DNA of 64,000 nt from Erysipelotrichaceae bacterium (GCA_015059105.1 SVBB01000003.1:62001-126000), one strand, 5' to 3'. Counted from the first letter of the stretch, positions 16,985 through 26,813 are shown. Notes: generated by a model from the letters alone, not told the origin. Made by a program: numbers and translations.

Positions 16985-17953
16985 TTATTCGTTTGTACTT
17001 TGTTCGACTTTGAGCTTTCTTTGATATCTGACGATTTGATATGAGCCAAATGCCGCTAAAGCGGTGATGGCTATACCTAATGGTATTTCAATATAGATTG
17101 GCATGATTGGATTGATATCCGCGCCGACATGACTGACACCGGCCCAGTTGAGATAGTAGTTATAGATTTCGAAGTTGAAATATAAAGCAAAGATTGATCC
17201 GACGATGAACCCAGCGATTGCTACATACGTTGAGTCATGATGTTTGTCGAGCAGCATTCTCATTAATTTAGAGATGATGACCACTCCAATGATACAGCCG
17301 ATGGCAAAGCAGCCAATCATTCCAATTAATTTACCAAAGTTAGACCAGTCACCAGCTTTAACGATGTCTCCTGCCCATAAACGCGCGTGATCAACAAGAG
17401 GACGATAAAAGCCGATTACTAATAAGATGAGAGAACCAGATAATCCTGGAACGGATAAAGCGACTGCCGCAAGAACACCGACAGGAATTAGTACAAAATA
17501 TAACCAAATTGGCATTTCGTTAAATTGTGCATCAAGATTAATCTGTGGTCCTAGAAAGACACTGCCTACACCCATAAGCGCGACAAAGATAATTGCGATA
17601 ACAAAGATGATGACATATTTCTTATTTGGTTTTAATCCTTTGATTTCATCAGTAACGGAAGGAAGAGAACCCACTAAGAAACCGACAAACATCGAGATTA
17701 AAACAAACATCAAATGTTCAAATGCTAAGGAGAATAAATAAATGCAAGGAATAACCGCGATGATTATACCAAGTAAGATTGGAAGTAAAACGATAAAAGA
17801 TTCTTTGATATGTTTTCTAAAGGAGTTGACGGCATTGATCAAATCTTCATAGATGCGGAATATCAGAGCGACAGCTGCTCCAGAAACACCAGGGATAGCC
17901 GCTCCTACCCCAATCGCCATACCGGCAAATAATCTTTTAAAAAACTTTTTCAT
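16985..17953 (-). CDS. DUF368 membrane protein (PopT-type polyprenyl-phosphate transporter)
   Basis: The start is ATG 17953, eight bases after AAGGA on the minus strand; the longer frame to 18100 runs antisense into pth and is not coding. The 322-residue protein has about eight transmembrane segments and the family opening GMAIGVGAAIPGVSGAAVAL plus an internal repeat VALSVPGLSGSLILLVIGFY. DUF368 proteins (PopT) recycle undecaprenyl phosphate across the membrane for cell-wall synthesis. It is divergent from pth, with 46 bp between starts. Confidence 0.9.
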   Translation of the reverse strand: MKKFFKRLFAGMAIGVGAAIPGVSGAAVALIFRIYEDLINAVNSFRKHIKESFIVLLPILLGIIIAVIPCIYLFSLAFEHLMFVLISMFVGFLVGSLPSVTDEIKGLKPNKKYVIIFVIAIIFVALMGVGSVFLGPQINLDAQFNEMPIWLYFVLIPVGVLAAVALSVPGLSGSLILLVIGFYRPLVDHARLWAGDIVKAGDWSNFGKLIGMIGCFAIGCIIGVVIISKLMRMLLDKHHDSTYVAIAGFIVGSIFALYFNFEIYNYYLNWAGVSHVGADINPIMPIYIEIPLGIAITALAAFGSYQIVRYQRKLKVEQSTNE

Positions 17954-17999
17954 AAAATAATCCTTACTTATTATATAATAATCTCGGTAACATTGTTGT

Positions 18000-18551
18000 A
18001 TGAAATTAATTGTTGGTTTAGGAAACCCCGGAAAGAAATATGAAGGCACAAGGCACAATATGGGCTTTATGGTTGTTGATCTTTTAAGCGATGTCAGCAA
18101 AATTGATATCGATAAAGAAGCTTTTCAGGGTTTATTAGGTAGAGGAAAAATCTACGACCAAGATGTGATGCTATTTAAACCAACGACTTTTATGAACTTA
18201 TCTGGTAATGCAGTAAGAGAAGTTGTTAACTATTTTAAAATCGATATCAACGATGTTGTGATTGTCTATGATGATATGGCGATTGAGCCAGGATTAATTA
18301 GACTTAGATTAGGCGGTTCTAGTGGTGGCCAAAAAGGAATGCAGAACATCATCGAGCAACTTGGTACGGATAAGATTAAACGTATCAGAGTGGGTATCGG
18401 TGAACCGCATTTCGATGGCATTGATCACGTCTTAACTAAACCGCTTAAAGAAGAAAAAGAACTCATTGATAAAGCGTTATTAAATGCGAAAGACGCACTT
18501 CTAGTTTATTTAAAAAGAGGCTTTGAAGTTGCGATGAATAATTTTAACTAG
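18000..18551 (+). CDS. pth: Peptidyl-tRNA hydrolase
   Basis: A 183-residue cytoplasmic enzyme of typical length that releases peptides from drop-off peptidyl-tRNAs. It has VGLGNPGKKYEGTRHNMGF (catalytic His about residue 20), KPTTFMNLSGNAV, VYDDMAIEPG and GGSSGGQKGMQNI. It opens the conserved block pth-mfd-rqcP-tilS-ftsH known from Bacillus, with mfd beginning directly after it. Confidence 0.96.
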   Translation: MKLIVGLGNPGKKYEGTRHNMGFMVVDLLSDVSKIDIDKEAFQGLLGRGKIYDQDVMLFKPTTFMNLSGNAVREVVNYFKIDINDVVIVYDDMAIEPGLIRLRLGGSSGGQKGMQNIIEQLGTDKIKRIRVGIGEPHFDGIDHVLTKPLKEEKELIDKALLNAKDALLVYLKRGFEVAMNNFN

Positions 18552-18563
18552 AGGTGATGCTTA

Positions 18564-21500
18564 ACGAACCTATTTGACTTAGTAAAAAATAATGTTGCTA
18601 CCTCCCCCTTCCTCAAGAAAAAGGGGCATTTTGTCGTTGACGATATCGCTGGTATTTCTCTTCTCGCAATCACCCATTTTAGAAATTCAAAAGAACCGAT
18701 TGTATTACTCACTTCTAACTTATATAAAGCTCAATTAATATATGATTTCATTTTAACCTTCGTTAATCAAAATGATGTTTTGCTTTTTCCTGGCGATGAA
18801 CTCATCAGAGCAGAGACGGTCGCAGAAAGTAAAGAACTAATATCCGCGAGAGTATTCACTCTTAACCAATTAAAATATGATGAGCATAAAATAATCATTA
18901 CAAATATCGCGGGTATTTGCAGATTTTTACCGCAAAAATCAGTCTTTTTTGAAAATAATATCGAAATTAAAATCGGTGATACGATTGATGTAGATGAACT
19001 AAAAAGAAAGCTTGTTAATTCTGGATATTCACGTGTTAGTAAAGTCAATCAATCATTACAGTTTGCAATACGTGGAGATATCATTGACATCTTTTCAATT
19101 AACCTCGATAACCCGATTCGTATCGAGTTATTTGGAGAAGAAGTTGACTCTATCAGATTATTCGATATCGCTACCCAAGTGTCTTCTAAAAAGATTGATG
19201 AAGTGGAGATTATTCCCGCCCGTGATTTCATATTAACTGATGAAGAAATTAAACAGGCCAGTGAGAAGCTTCACGCGCAGCTAGAGAAGGACCAAAAGGT
19301 TCTTGATTATACAACTTTTGAAAGACTGAGAAATAGCATTGATAACGACCTAGTGGATATCTTAGAAGGAACATCAACTAGTCGAAGTTATAAATATTTT
19401 TCTTTCTTAACTAATAACTATTCTTCTTTACTTAATTATTTAACTGAACCAACGCTTATCTATGTAGATGAAGATGCGATTGAACAATCTGATAAATTAC
19501 TTCAGGATGAATCATTCCATCTATTAGAAGAGATGTTTGAAGAAGGGAAGATTATTTCCCATCTTGAGATGTATCGTGATTTAAATACAGTTGTCTTTAA
19601 TAGCAAATGTCACAGCATTAAAACATCTTTATTCATGAAACATAATAGCGATATTACTTTTGCTTGTCGTAATGTTCCATATACTTCTAGTAAAGATATC
19701 GATGCGATTAATGTTATCCATAATTATTTAGATGATGGGTATTTAGTCCAAGCCTGTTTACATTCTTCTGAACAGCTCAATTTGTTATCAGAATTACTAT
19801 ATAGAGAAAAAGTTCCTTATAAAGTAGTGAATAATTATGATTTACCAGAAAAAGGAACTGTGAATATCATTCTCGCCAGTATCCCGCGTGGTTTCACTCT
19901 TCCAGAAGAGAAATATGTTTTATTATCTAGCTCTGAACTATTCAATGAAAAGATTAGAACATCAAGATTTGATACGAGATTTAAAAAAGGAACAATTATT
20001 AAAAACTTTGAAGAACTCGAACCAGGCGATTATATCGTTCATGAATATCACGGGATTGGACAATTCTTAGAATTACAAACTTTAGAAATAGACGGGATGC
20101 ATCGGGATTACCTCAAATGTGCATATTTTGGCAATGAGATACTTTATGTCCCACTTACTCAGTTCCAATTAGTGAGAAAATATCAAGGTAAAGAAGGTGT
20201 CTCGCCAAGGCTATCTCACTTGCACGGGAAAGATTGGGAAAACACGAAAAAGAAGATTAAAGAAAAGATCAACGATTTAGCCAATCGTCTCTTCAATTTA
20301 TATGTTGAAAGAAGTAAACAAATTGGTTACGTCTATCAAGAAGATGACATCTTCCAAAAACAGTTTGAAGATCAATGTGAATTTGAACTGACAGAAGACC
20401 AAGCACGCGCGGTCAGTGAGATTAAAAAAGATATGCAGTCTCCTCAACCGATGGACCGCTTATTATGCGGCGATGTTGGTTTTGGAAAAACAGAAGTTGC
20501 CTTCCGCGCGATATTCAAAGCAATCTCTTCTGGAAAACAAGTTGCGATGCTTTGTCCAACCACCCTTTTAGCAAGACAACATTATGAAAATGCGATTGAA
20601 AGATTTAAGGGTTTTGATATAAAAATCGCTGTATTTTCCCGCTTAATTTCTACTAAAGAGCAGAAAAAATATATGGACGGTTTGCTTGATGGAACTATCC
20701 ATTTAGCAATCGGCACACATCGCTTATTATCAGAGAAAATCAAGTTTAAAGATCTCGGTTTATTGGTCATTGATGAAGAGCAAAGATTCGGTGTAGAACA
20801 AAAAGAAAAACTTAAAGAATTAAAGAGAAATGTCGATGTTCTTTCTTTAAGTGCAACCCCAATTCCACGTACTCTCCAGATGTCGCTTTTAGGAGTGAGA
20901 AGTTTGTCTCAAATTCAGACCGCCCCTGTTGATAGAATGCCGATTCAAACATATGTTATCCCTTATAAATTTGAAGTGTGTAAAGAGTTGATTGAAAGAG
21001 AACTTGGTAGAGGTGGACAAGTCTTCTATATGCATAATAATATCTCTACTTTATATACCTGCGCGAGCAGACTACAAAAAGCTTTACCAGATATCACAAT
21101 CGGTGTTGTACACGGACAGATGGATAAAGATGATTTAGAAGAGATAATGATGAATTATTATAACGGTTTAATCGATGTATTAGTCTGTACTTCTATCATT
21201 GAAAACGGTATTGATATTCCTAACGCGAACACGATTATTGTTGAAGATAGTGAACGATATGGTTTATCCCAGTTATATCAAATCAAAGGTAGAGTAGGAC
21301 GAAGTGACCGCATCGCTTATGCTTATTTGATGTTCTCTGACCACAAAGTGATGAATGAGAAAGTCCAAAAGAGATTAAAAGCTATTCAAGACTTCACCGA
21401 ACTCGGTAGTGGTTACCGCATCGCCCAGAGAGATTTGATGATTAGAGGGGCAGGAGATATCTTAGGACCGGAACAAGCTGGTTATATCGATTCTATTGGA

Positions 21501-22052
21501 CTAGATTTATATTTGAAATTACTTAATGAGGCGGTCCAAGAAAAGGTTGAAGGTAAGAAAAAAGAAGTGGAAGAAGTGGATGTATCTAAATTAACCATTA
21601 AATTCGATGCTTATATCCCTGATGAATACGCGAATGATCCAGAAAAGATAGAATTATATCAAGAGATCATCTCTGCTTCTTCTGTTGATTCCTTATTATC
21701 CTTAAAAAGAAAAGTTGAAGATATATATGGTAAGCTTCCGGAAAGTGTAGAACTCGTATTCTCTAAAAGAAATATCGAATTATTGATTAAAGAAAGTAAC
21801 GTTTTAAAAGTTGACGATTCATATCGCTATATTGAAATCACTTTAGGTGAACCATATATCAATATCAAAGGAATTGGAAACATACTTTTTGAAGCGCTTA
21901 TTCCATATTTAAATAAAATTAAGGTAAGATATGTTAAACAGGAATTCCAAATCATCATCAATAAAGGTCCAGAGATGTTTAATGATTTAGAAGGGATTCT
22001 TTATAAACTTATCTCGATTAAAAAGAATAATAGAACGGTTGAAATATCATGA
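18564..22052 (+). CDS. mfd: Transcription-repair coupling factor Mfd, 5' end without a normal start
   Basis: The coding frame is open from just after pth; the first in-frame ATG is 18780, yet the codons before it read like the true Mfd N-terminus (NLFDLVKNN ... VVDDIAGISLLAITHF). Domains in order: UvrB-like N-terminal part, CarD-like RNA-polymerase-interaction domain (LEPGDYIVHEYHGIGQFLEL), helicase with Walker A GDVGFGKTE and VIDEEQRFG, translocation motif LSATPIPRTLQ, TRCF C-terminal domain. It removes stalled polymerase at DNA lesions. A GAGGTG-ATG at 18551-18559 is one frame off (frameshift or base error), so the start shown is approximate. The stop overlaps rqcP by 4 bases. Confidence 0.93.
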   Translation, partial: TNLFDLVKNNVATSPFLKKKGHFVVDDIAGISLLAITHFRNSKEPIVLLTSNLYKAQLIYDFILTFVNQNDVLLFPGDELIRAETVAESKELISARVFTLNQLKYDEHKIIITNIAGICRFLPQKSVFFENNIEIKIGDTIDVDELKRKLVNSGYSRVSKVNQSLQFAIRGDIIDIFSINLDNPIRIELFGEEVDSIRLFDIATQVSSKKIDEVEIIPARDFILTDEEIKQASEKLHAQLEKDQKVLDYTTFERLRNSIDNDLVDILEGTSTSRSYKYFSFLTNNYSSLLNYLTEPTLIYVDEDAIEQSDKLLQDESFHLLEEMFEEGKIISHLEMYRDLNTVVFNSKCHSIKTSLFMKHNSDITFACRNVPYTSSKDIDAINVIHNYLDDGYLVQACLHSSEQLNLLSELLYREKVPYKVVNNYDLPEKGTVNIILASIPRGFTLPEEKYVLLSSSELFNEKIRTSRFDTRFKKGTIIKNFEELEPGDYIVHEYHGIGQFLELQTLEIDGMHRDYLKCAYFGNEILYVPLTQFQLVRKYQGKEGVSPRLSHLHGKDWENTKKKIKEKINDLANRLFNLYVERSKQIGYVYQEDDIFQKQFEDQCEFELTEDQARAVSEIKKDMQSPQPMDRLLCGDVGFGKTEVAFRAIFKAISSGKQVAMLCPTTLLARQHYENAIERFKGFDIKIAVFSRLISTKEQKKYMDGLLDGTIHLAIGTHRLLSEKIKFKDLGLLVIDEEQRFGVEQKEKLKELKRNVDVLSLSATPIPRTLQMSLLGVRSLSQIQTAPVDRMPIQTYVIPYKFEVCKELIERELGRGGQVFYMHNNISTLYTCASRLQKALPDITIGVVHGQMDKDDLEEIMMNYYNGLIDVLVCTSIIENGIDIPNANTIIVEDSERYGLSQLYQIKGRVGRSDRIAYAYLMFSDHKVMNEKVQKRLKAIQDFTELGSGYRIAQRDLMIRGAGDILGPEQAGYIDSIGLDLYLKLLNEAVQEKVEGKKKEVEEVDVSKLTIKFDAYIPDEYANDPEKIELYQEIISASSVDSLLSLKRKVEDIYGKLPESVELVFSKRNIELLIKESNVLKVDDSYRYIEITLGEPYINIKGIGNILFEALIPYLNKIKVRYVKQEFQIIINKGPEMFNDLEGILYKLISIKKNNRTVEIS

Positions 22053-22300
22053 GATTAGATTTGTGTTTGAAACATTCCGGAATTGTAAAACGTCGCACAG
22101 TCGCGAAGTATTTTTGTGAACGCGGACTTGTCAAAATTAATGACCGCGTTGGTAAGCCATCAAGCGAAGTTAAAGACGGCGATTATGTCTCTATTAAATA
22201 CGGAGAAAAAGAAGTGAGGATGCAAGTCTCTTTAAGAAAAGAAGGCCGCGTGATTTATGTGGGATACACTCTCGTAGAGGATGAAAAAGTCGATGCTTAA
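22049..22300 (+). CDS. rqcP: S4-domain RNA-binding protein RqcP (YabO/Hsp15-like)
   Basis: An 83-residue S4-domain protein: MRLDLCLKHSGIVKRRTVAK, RGLVKINDRVGKPSSEVKDGD. The position between mfd and tilS matches yabO (rqcP) of Bacillus. RqcP works with RqcH on stalled 50S subunits to add alanine tails in ribosome rescue. It overlaps mfd by 4 bases and tilS by 8 bases, so it is within one transcript. Confidence 0.88.
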   Translation: MRLDLCLKHSGIVKRRTVAKYFCERGLVKINDRVGKPSSEVKDGDYVSIKYGEKEVRMQVSLRKEGRVIYVGYTLVEDEKVDA

Positions 22301-23498
22301 TTTAGATAAAAACAAAAAATATTTGCTCGCTTGTTCTTATGGACCAGATTCCATGTATCTTTTAGAACTGCTAAGAAAAGAAGGTTATAAATTTGCAGTC
22401 GCTCATGTCAATTATCATTTCCGTAAAGAAAGCGATGAAGAAGAGAAAGCATTAAGAGAATATTGCTATAAATATAACATTGGTTTATACGTCTATAGTA
22501 ATGACCAGGCTATCGTTTCTAACCTAGAAGAAGAAGCTAGAGAAATCAGATATAAATTCTTTAAAACAGTTTATGACCGTAATGGCTTTGATGTTTTACT
22601 AGTCGCCCATCATAAAGATGATAATTTAGAGACATATTTGCTACAAAAACAACGTAAAAACCTTCCTCTTTTTTACGGAATTAATCCAGAAACAGTCATT
22701 AATGAGATGGTGGTGATCCGTCCATTATTAGACATCTATAAAGAAGATATCATCAAATATAATAAAGATAATAATATTCCTTATTCTATTGATGTTACCA
22801 ATCTTGAAAATGTGTTTTTAAGAAACAGGATTAGAAACCAACTTTTAAAATATTCTAATCATTACCAAAAAGAGAAAATCGCGAGTGAAATTATTAAGGA
22901 AAATGAAAGACTTGATATCATTAAATGTAAGTTAAATGAACACGACATTAATTCCATCAAATTCTTGCTCACATTAACTAATGAAGAACTCGCTTATGGG
23001 CTGACGATGCTCATTAGAAAAGTATTACCAGATTATGAATGTTCCTCTCGTTTTATTTCTGAGATTAAGAAAGTCTGTCAGTCTAAAAAATCTAATGTTC
23101 TCATTCCTTTAAAAGATGATTATTTCTTATGCAAGGAATATGATGTTTTATCAATCAGAAAACTTGAAACATTTGAACCAATAAAAGTTGATTCCCCAAC
23201 CCTTATCGATAATGATTTATTCTATTTTGATTTAGAAAAAAGAGGAGAAGATAAAGGACTAAAATATCCTCTTACCATTAGGCCTTATGTTAAAGGCGAT
23301 ACTTATAAAATTAAAGATTATGAAGTGCAAGTGAATCGCTTGTTCATCGATTGGAAGATGCCGATGTATTTAAGAAAGTTATGGCCATTATTCGAATATG
23401 ATGGAAAGATTATTTACATCCCTCGTTACCAAAGCGATTTCGAACTTAAAAATGATAAATATTTTTACGTTAAATGTCGTTTTGCTTTGAAAAAATGA
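22293..23498 (+). CDS. tilS: tRNA(Ile)-lysidine synthase
   Basis: Two starts are possible: ATG 22281, directly abutting GAGG, and ATG 22293, twelve bases after it; 22293 is preferred because 22281 leaves no spacing. The protein is about 401 residues. The N-terminal PP-loop reads ACSYGPDSMYLL in place of the usual SGGxDS, followed by AHVNYHFRKESDEEE and VAHHKDDNLETYLLQ. C-terminal TilS-specific domains include PLTIRPYVKGD. It converts C34 of the AUA-reading tRNA-Ile to lysidine, an essential step. A Tyr in the second P-loop position is unusual but other conserved residues are present. Confidence 0.92.
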   Translation: MLNLDKNKKYLLACSYGPDSMYLLELLRKEGYKFAVAHVNYHFRKESDEEEKALREYCYKYNIGLYVYSNDQAIVSNLEEEAREIRYKFFKTVYDRNGFDVLLVAHHKDDNLETYLLQKQRKNLPLFYGINPETVINEMVVIRPLLDIYKEDIIKYNKDNNIPYSIDVTNLENVFLRNRIRNQLLKYSNHYQKEKIASEIIKENERLDIIKCKLNEHDINSIKFLLTLTNEELAYGLTMLIRKVLPDYECSSRFISEIKKVCQSKKSNVLIPLKDDYFLCKEYDVLSIRKLETFEPIKVDSPTLIDNDLFYFDLEKRGEDKGLKYPLTIRPYVKGDTYKIKDYEVQVNRLFIDWKMPMYLRKLWPLFEYDGKIIYIPRYQSDFELKNDKYFYVKCRFALKK

Positions 23499-23568
23499 CT
23501 TTTACTAATATAATTACAACTAGTATTCAAAGAATACATAATATCAATTAAAACTTGGAGGTACATTT

Positions 23569-25749
23569 ATGGACGAAGAGCCAAGAAACCCACAACCTCA
23601 AAGAAGAGGCATATCAATTGGATTTATCATCTCTTTATTATTAGTAGTTGGCCTTATCGTATTGATGGCAACATTGCTTTTTGGTAACTTTTCAAGTTCA
23701 TCAACTTTAAACCATGGCCAATTTATCCAAGCATTAGAAAATAATAGAGTTTTAACTATTGAATCCACTCCTAAAGAACAAACGATCATCGTTCTTGAAG
23801 GTAAATATGAATATACAGGTAACAACGGACAAGCGAGAACTGGCCGTTATTATGTCGCCATCCCATGGGGAACATATTATGATACAGAACATCAATATAC
23901 ATATATTAATGAATCCACGAAAGAACAAGTCGTGACCCCAGCTGGACAATCCATCGATAGTCTTATCAGTGCGAAAGTTGCTGAAGGCGCGAAAGGCATT
24001 ACCTACAAAGTAAAAGACCCATATGTTTCTACCTTCTGGGATCAATGGGGACCAACCATTATCATGGGTGGTTTATCACTCCTTCTCGTCTTATTCTTAT
24101 TCTCAAGATTATCGAAATCCGTTGGTAGTTCTAACCAAAAAGCCCTCGACTTCAATCGTTCTAGAGCGAGAAAAGAAACCAATTCCAAAATTAGATTTGA
24201 TGATGTCGCTGGCTGTGACGAAGAAAAAGCAGAAATGGTGGAACTCGTTTCCTATTTAAAAGAACCAAAGAAATATTCTAAATTTGGTGCGAAATTGCCA
24301 AAAGGTGTCCTCCTTGTGGGCCCGCCTGGCTGTGGTAAAACATTATTAGCGAAAGCTGTCGCTGGTGAAGCAGGAGTTCCTTTCTATTCCATCTCTGGTT
24401 CTGACTTCGTCGAAATGTTCGTCGGTGTTGGTGCAGGACGTGTGAGAGACATGTTTAGAATTGCAAAAGCAAACGCCCCATGTTTAGTCTTTATCGATGA
24501 AATCGACGCTGTCGGTAGACAAAGAGGTGCCGGTTTAGGTGGCGGTAACGATGAAAGAGAACAAACCCTTAACCAATTATTAGTTGAGATGGACGGATTC
24601 TCTGATAATAGTGGCATTATCGTCATTGCAGCAACTAACCGTGACGACGTTCTTGACCCAGCCCTTATGAGAGCGGGACGTTTTGATAGAACAATTACTG
24701 TTTCTTTACCAGATAGAAAAGGTAGAGAAGATATCTTTAAAGTTCACGCTAGAAATAAAAACATTGACCCAGATGTTAACTTCACTAATTTAGCAAAGAG
24801 AACCGTTGGATTCTCTGGTGCTGATATTGAGAACATTTTAAATGAAGCTGCCATTTTAGCAGTTAGAAAAAATAGACCAACTATCGGTATTGATGAAATC
24901 GATGAAGCTATCGATAGACGCGTCGCTGGTCCTGCTAAGTCATCCCGCAGTCTTACACCTCATGAAAAAGATGTGGTGGCGCACCATGAAGCTGGTCATG
25001 CCATTATTGGTTTAAAATATCCGCATAGTGACAAGGTTCAAAAGATTACAATCATTCCACGTGGCAATACAGGCGGTCACGTGCGCATGACTCCTGAAGA
25101 AGATAGATTCCTACTCACGAAACGCGAATTAGAAGCGCGTATCGTTGGCTATTTAGGTGGGCGTTCTTCTGAAGAAGTGTTCTTTGATGACATTTCTACA
25201 GGGGCACAGAACGATATTGAAATGGCCACCAACATTGCAAGAATGATGGTCACCGAACTCGGTATGTCTGCACTTGGTCCAGTGCAATACGAAAGAGATA
25301 CAGGTAGTGTTTTCTTAGGAAGAGATTACACGAACACTCAAAAGAATTTCTCTTTAGCTACAGCAGAACAAATTGACGCTGAAATAAGAAAGATCATCGA
25401 TAATGCTCATGAAGAAGCATTACGCTTAATCAAGAAATATAAGGCGGAAGTTGAACTCATCGCTCAAACCCTTATTGAGCATGAACAAATCACTGCAGAA
25501 GAGATTGATTATTTGCTTGAAAATGGTCACCTTAAACGCGACGAAGTGAAACAAGAAGTTATCGATATTGAACCTATCGATATTGAAGTTAAAGAACCTG
25601 CTAGTGAAGCTCCAGCTACAGAAGATAAACCAGCTGAAGAAAAAGTAGCGGATAAACCTGCGAAAAAACCAGCAGCAAAAAAGACTCCAAAAGTCGAAAA
25701 GAAACCACGTCGAACTGATATTAAAGACGAGGAAAATAAAGGAGAATAA
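23569..25749 (+). CDS. ftsH: ATP-dependent zinc metalloprotease FtsH
   Basis: A 726-residue membrane protease. Two transmembrane helices (about 17-38 and 163-181) flank an extracytoplasmic domain. The AAA+ core has GPPGCGKTLLAKAVAGEAG and FIDEIDAVGRQRG with the second-region-of-homology arginines (NRDDVLDPALMRAGRFDR). The zinc site is HHEAGHAIIG near residue 471, with a downstream metal ligand near ISTGAQNDIE. The tail after about residue 650 is a Lys/Pro/Ala/Glu-rich, probably disordered extension (KKPAAKKTPKVEKKPRR). It degrades unassembled membrane proteins. A strong GGAGG precedes the ATG. It is followed by a terminator-like hairpin before dusB. Confidence 0.97.
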   Translation: MDEEPRNPQPQRRGISIGFIISLLLVVGLIVLMATLLFGNFSSSSTLNHGQFIQALENNRVLTIESTPKEQTIIVLEGKYEYTGNNGQARTGRYYVAIPWGTYYDTEHQYTYINESTKEQVVTPAGQSIDSLISAKVAEGAKGITYKVKDPYVSTFWDQWGPTIIMGGLSLLLVLFLFSRLSKSVGSSNQKALDFNRSRARKETNSKIRFDDVAGCDEEKAEMVELVSYLKEPKKYSKFGAKLPKGVLLVGPPGCGKTLLAKAVAGEAGVPFYSISGSDFVEMFVGVGAGRVRDMFRIAKANAPCLVFIDEIDAVGRQRGAGLGGGNDEREQTLNQLLVEMDGFSDNSGIIVIAATNRDDVLDPALMRAGRFDRTITVSLPDRKGREDIFKVHARNKNIDPDVNFTNLAKRTVGFSGADIENILNEAAILAVRKNRPTIGIDEIDEAIDRRVAGPAKSSRSLTPHEKDVVAHHEAGHAIIGLKYPHSDKVQKITIIPRGNTGGHVRMTPEEDRFLLTKRELEARIVGYLGGRSSEEVFFDDISTGAQNDIEMATNIARMMVTELGMSALGPVQYERDTGSVFLGRDYTNTQKNFSLATAEQIDAEIRKIIDNAHEEALRLIKKYKAEVELIAQTLIEHEQITAEEIDYLLENGHLKRDEVKQEVIDIEPIDIEVKEPASEAPATEDKPAEEKVADKPAKKPAAKKTPKVEKKPRRTDIKDEENKGE

Positions 25750-25772
25750 GGAGGCACGTCCTCCTCTTTTCT
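25749..25772 (+). terminator. GGAGG-containing hairpin between ftsH and dusB
   Basis: AGGAGG (25749-25754) pairs with CCTCCT (25760-25765), then TCTTTTCTT leads straight to the dusB ATG at 25774. It looks like an intrinsic terminator and also hides the only Shine-Dalgarno-like sequence ahead of dusB. Confidence 0.6.
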
Positions 25773-25773
25773 T

Positions 25774-26760
25774 ATGTGGAAAATTGGCAATACAGAAATT
25801 AAGGGAAAAGTCCTTTTGGCTCCGATGGCGGGTTATACTTCTTTTGGGTACCGTAAATTCATGGAAAAATTCGGTGTGGACGTCACCGTTACCGAGATGG
25901 TTTCTGATATGGGTTTACTATATGGAAATAGAGAAACAACAGAATATCTATCCTTTAGTAAGAGTGATGTTCCTGTTGGAGTACAAATATTCGGGTTTGA
26001 GCCAAAAAACCTTGCAAAAGCCGCAGAAATCGTAATTAAAAAAGTGCCGTTTATTTCTTTTATTGATGTTAATATGGGTTGTCCAGTTCCTAAAGTTACT
26101 CGTAATGGAGCGGGCAGCGCTTTATTAAAAAATCCGAAGCTTTGTGGCGAGATAATTCGCGAGATTAGAAAGGTTACAGATTTACCAGTTACCGCGAAAA
26201 TTCGTTTAGGTTGGGATGATAAAAATATCAACTTTTTAGAGGTGATAAATGAGCTTGAAAATGCTGGGGTTGCGATGATTGGAATTCACGCGAGAACCAC
26301 TAAACAACTCTATTACGGTGAACCTCGTTATGACCTACTAAAAGACATTCGAAAAAAGATGAATGTTCCTTTAGTTATTTCAGGTAATATTTTTACTTTG
26401 GATGATGCGAAAAACGCGATTGATATTACGGGAGCAGATGCGGTGATGGTAGCTCGTGGAGGAGTTGGCAATCCGACCCTTATCAAACAGATTAACCAAT
26501 ACTATGAAGATGGTAGCATTATTCCTGACGCCACCTTTGATGAACAAGTGGAATATTGTTTAGAACTTGCCAGATTGTTAATCGAAGAAAAAGGGGAAGA
26601 AAAAGCGATGCGAGTGTATCGTTCAATGGCTCCAAAATTCTTCAAAGGAATCCCAGAAGTAAAGAAACTCAATTCGCGTTTAGCGAGTGAATTAGTGAGT
26701 TATGATTCGTTAGTAGAAATAATAAATGATTATAAATCTCGTCATTACGATGATTTCTAA
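25774..26760 (+). CDS. dusB: tRNA-dihydrouridine synthase (DusB type)
   Basis: A 328-residue FMN-dependent enzyme. The (beta/alpha)8 motifs are LLAPMAGYTSFGYRKF, TEMVSDMGLLY, QIFGFEP, DVNMGCPVPKVTRNGAGSAL (catalytic Cys), KIRLGWDD, GIHARTTKQLYYG and MVARGGVGNPTL. It reduces specific uridines in the tRNA D-loop. A dusB gene just before lysS is the Bacillus arrangement. No free ribosome site is seen; the GGAGG upstream lies in a hairpin 20 bases away. Confidence 0.94.
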   Translation: MWKIGNTEIKGKVLLAPMAGYTSFGYRKFMEKFGVDVTVTEMVSDMGLLYGNRETTEYLSFSKSDVPVGVQIFGFEPKNLAKAAEIVIKKVPFISFIDVNMGCPVPKVTRNGAGSALLKNPKLCGEIIREIRKVTDLPVTAKIRLGWDDKNINFLEVINELENAGVAMIGIHARTTKQLYYGEPRYDLLKDIRKKMNVPLVISGNIFTLDDAKNAIDITGADAVMVARGGVGNPTLIKQINQYYEDGSIIPDATFDEQVEYCLELARLLIEEKGEEKAMRVYRSMAPKFFKGIPEVKKLNSRLASELVSYDSLVEIINDYKSRHYDDF

Positions 26761-26813
26761 TCTTTTATTGCCTGACGCATTTACGTATAATATTGGAGTT
26801 GGAGGTAAAACTC

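Noticed and set aside
17954-18100. N-terminal extension of the DUF368 protein to 18100
   Set aside because: It runs antisense through the conserved start of pth, while ATG 17953 has a good ribosome site and begins the family-typical sequence.
24023-24259. Other-frame ORFs inside ftsH, mfd, lysS and similar genes
   Set aside because: They overlap strongly conserved proteins in the true frame, lack ribosome sites, and give no recognisable domains.
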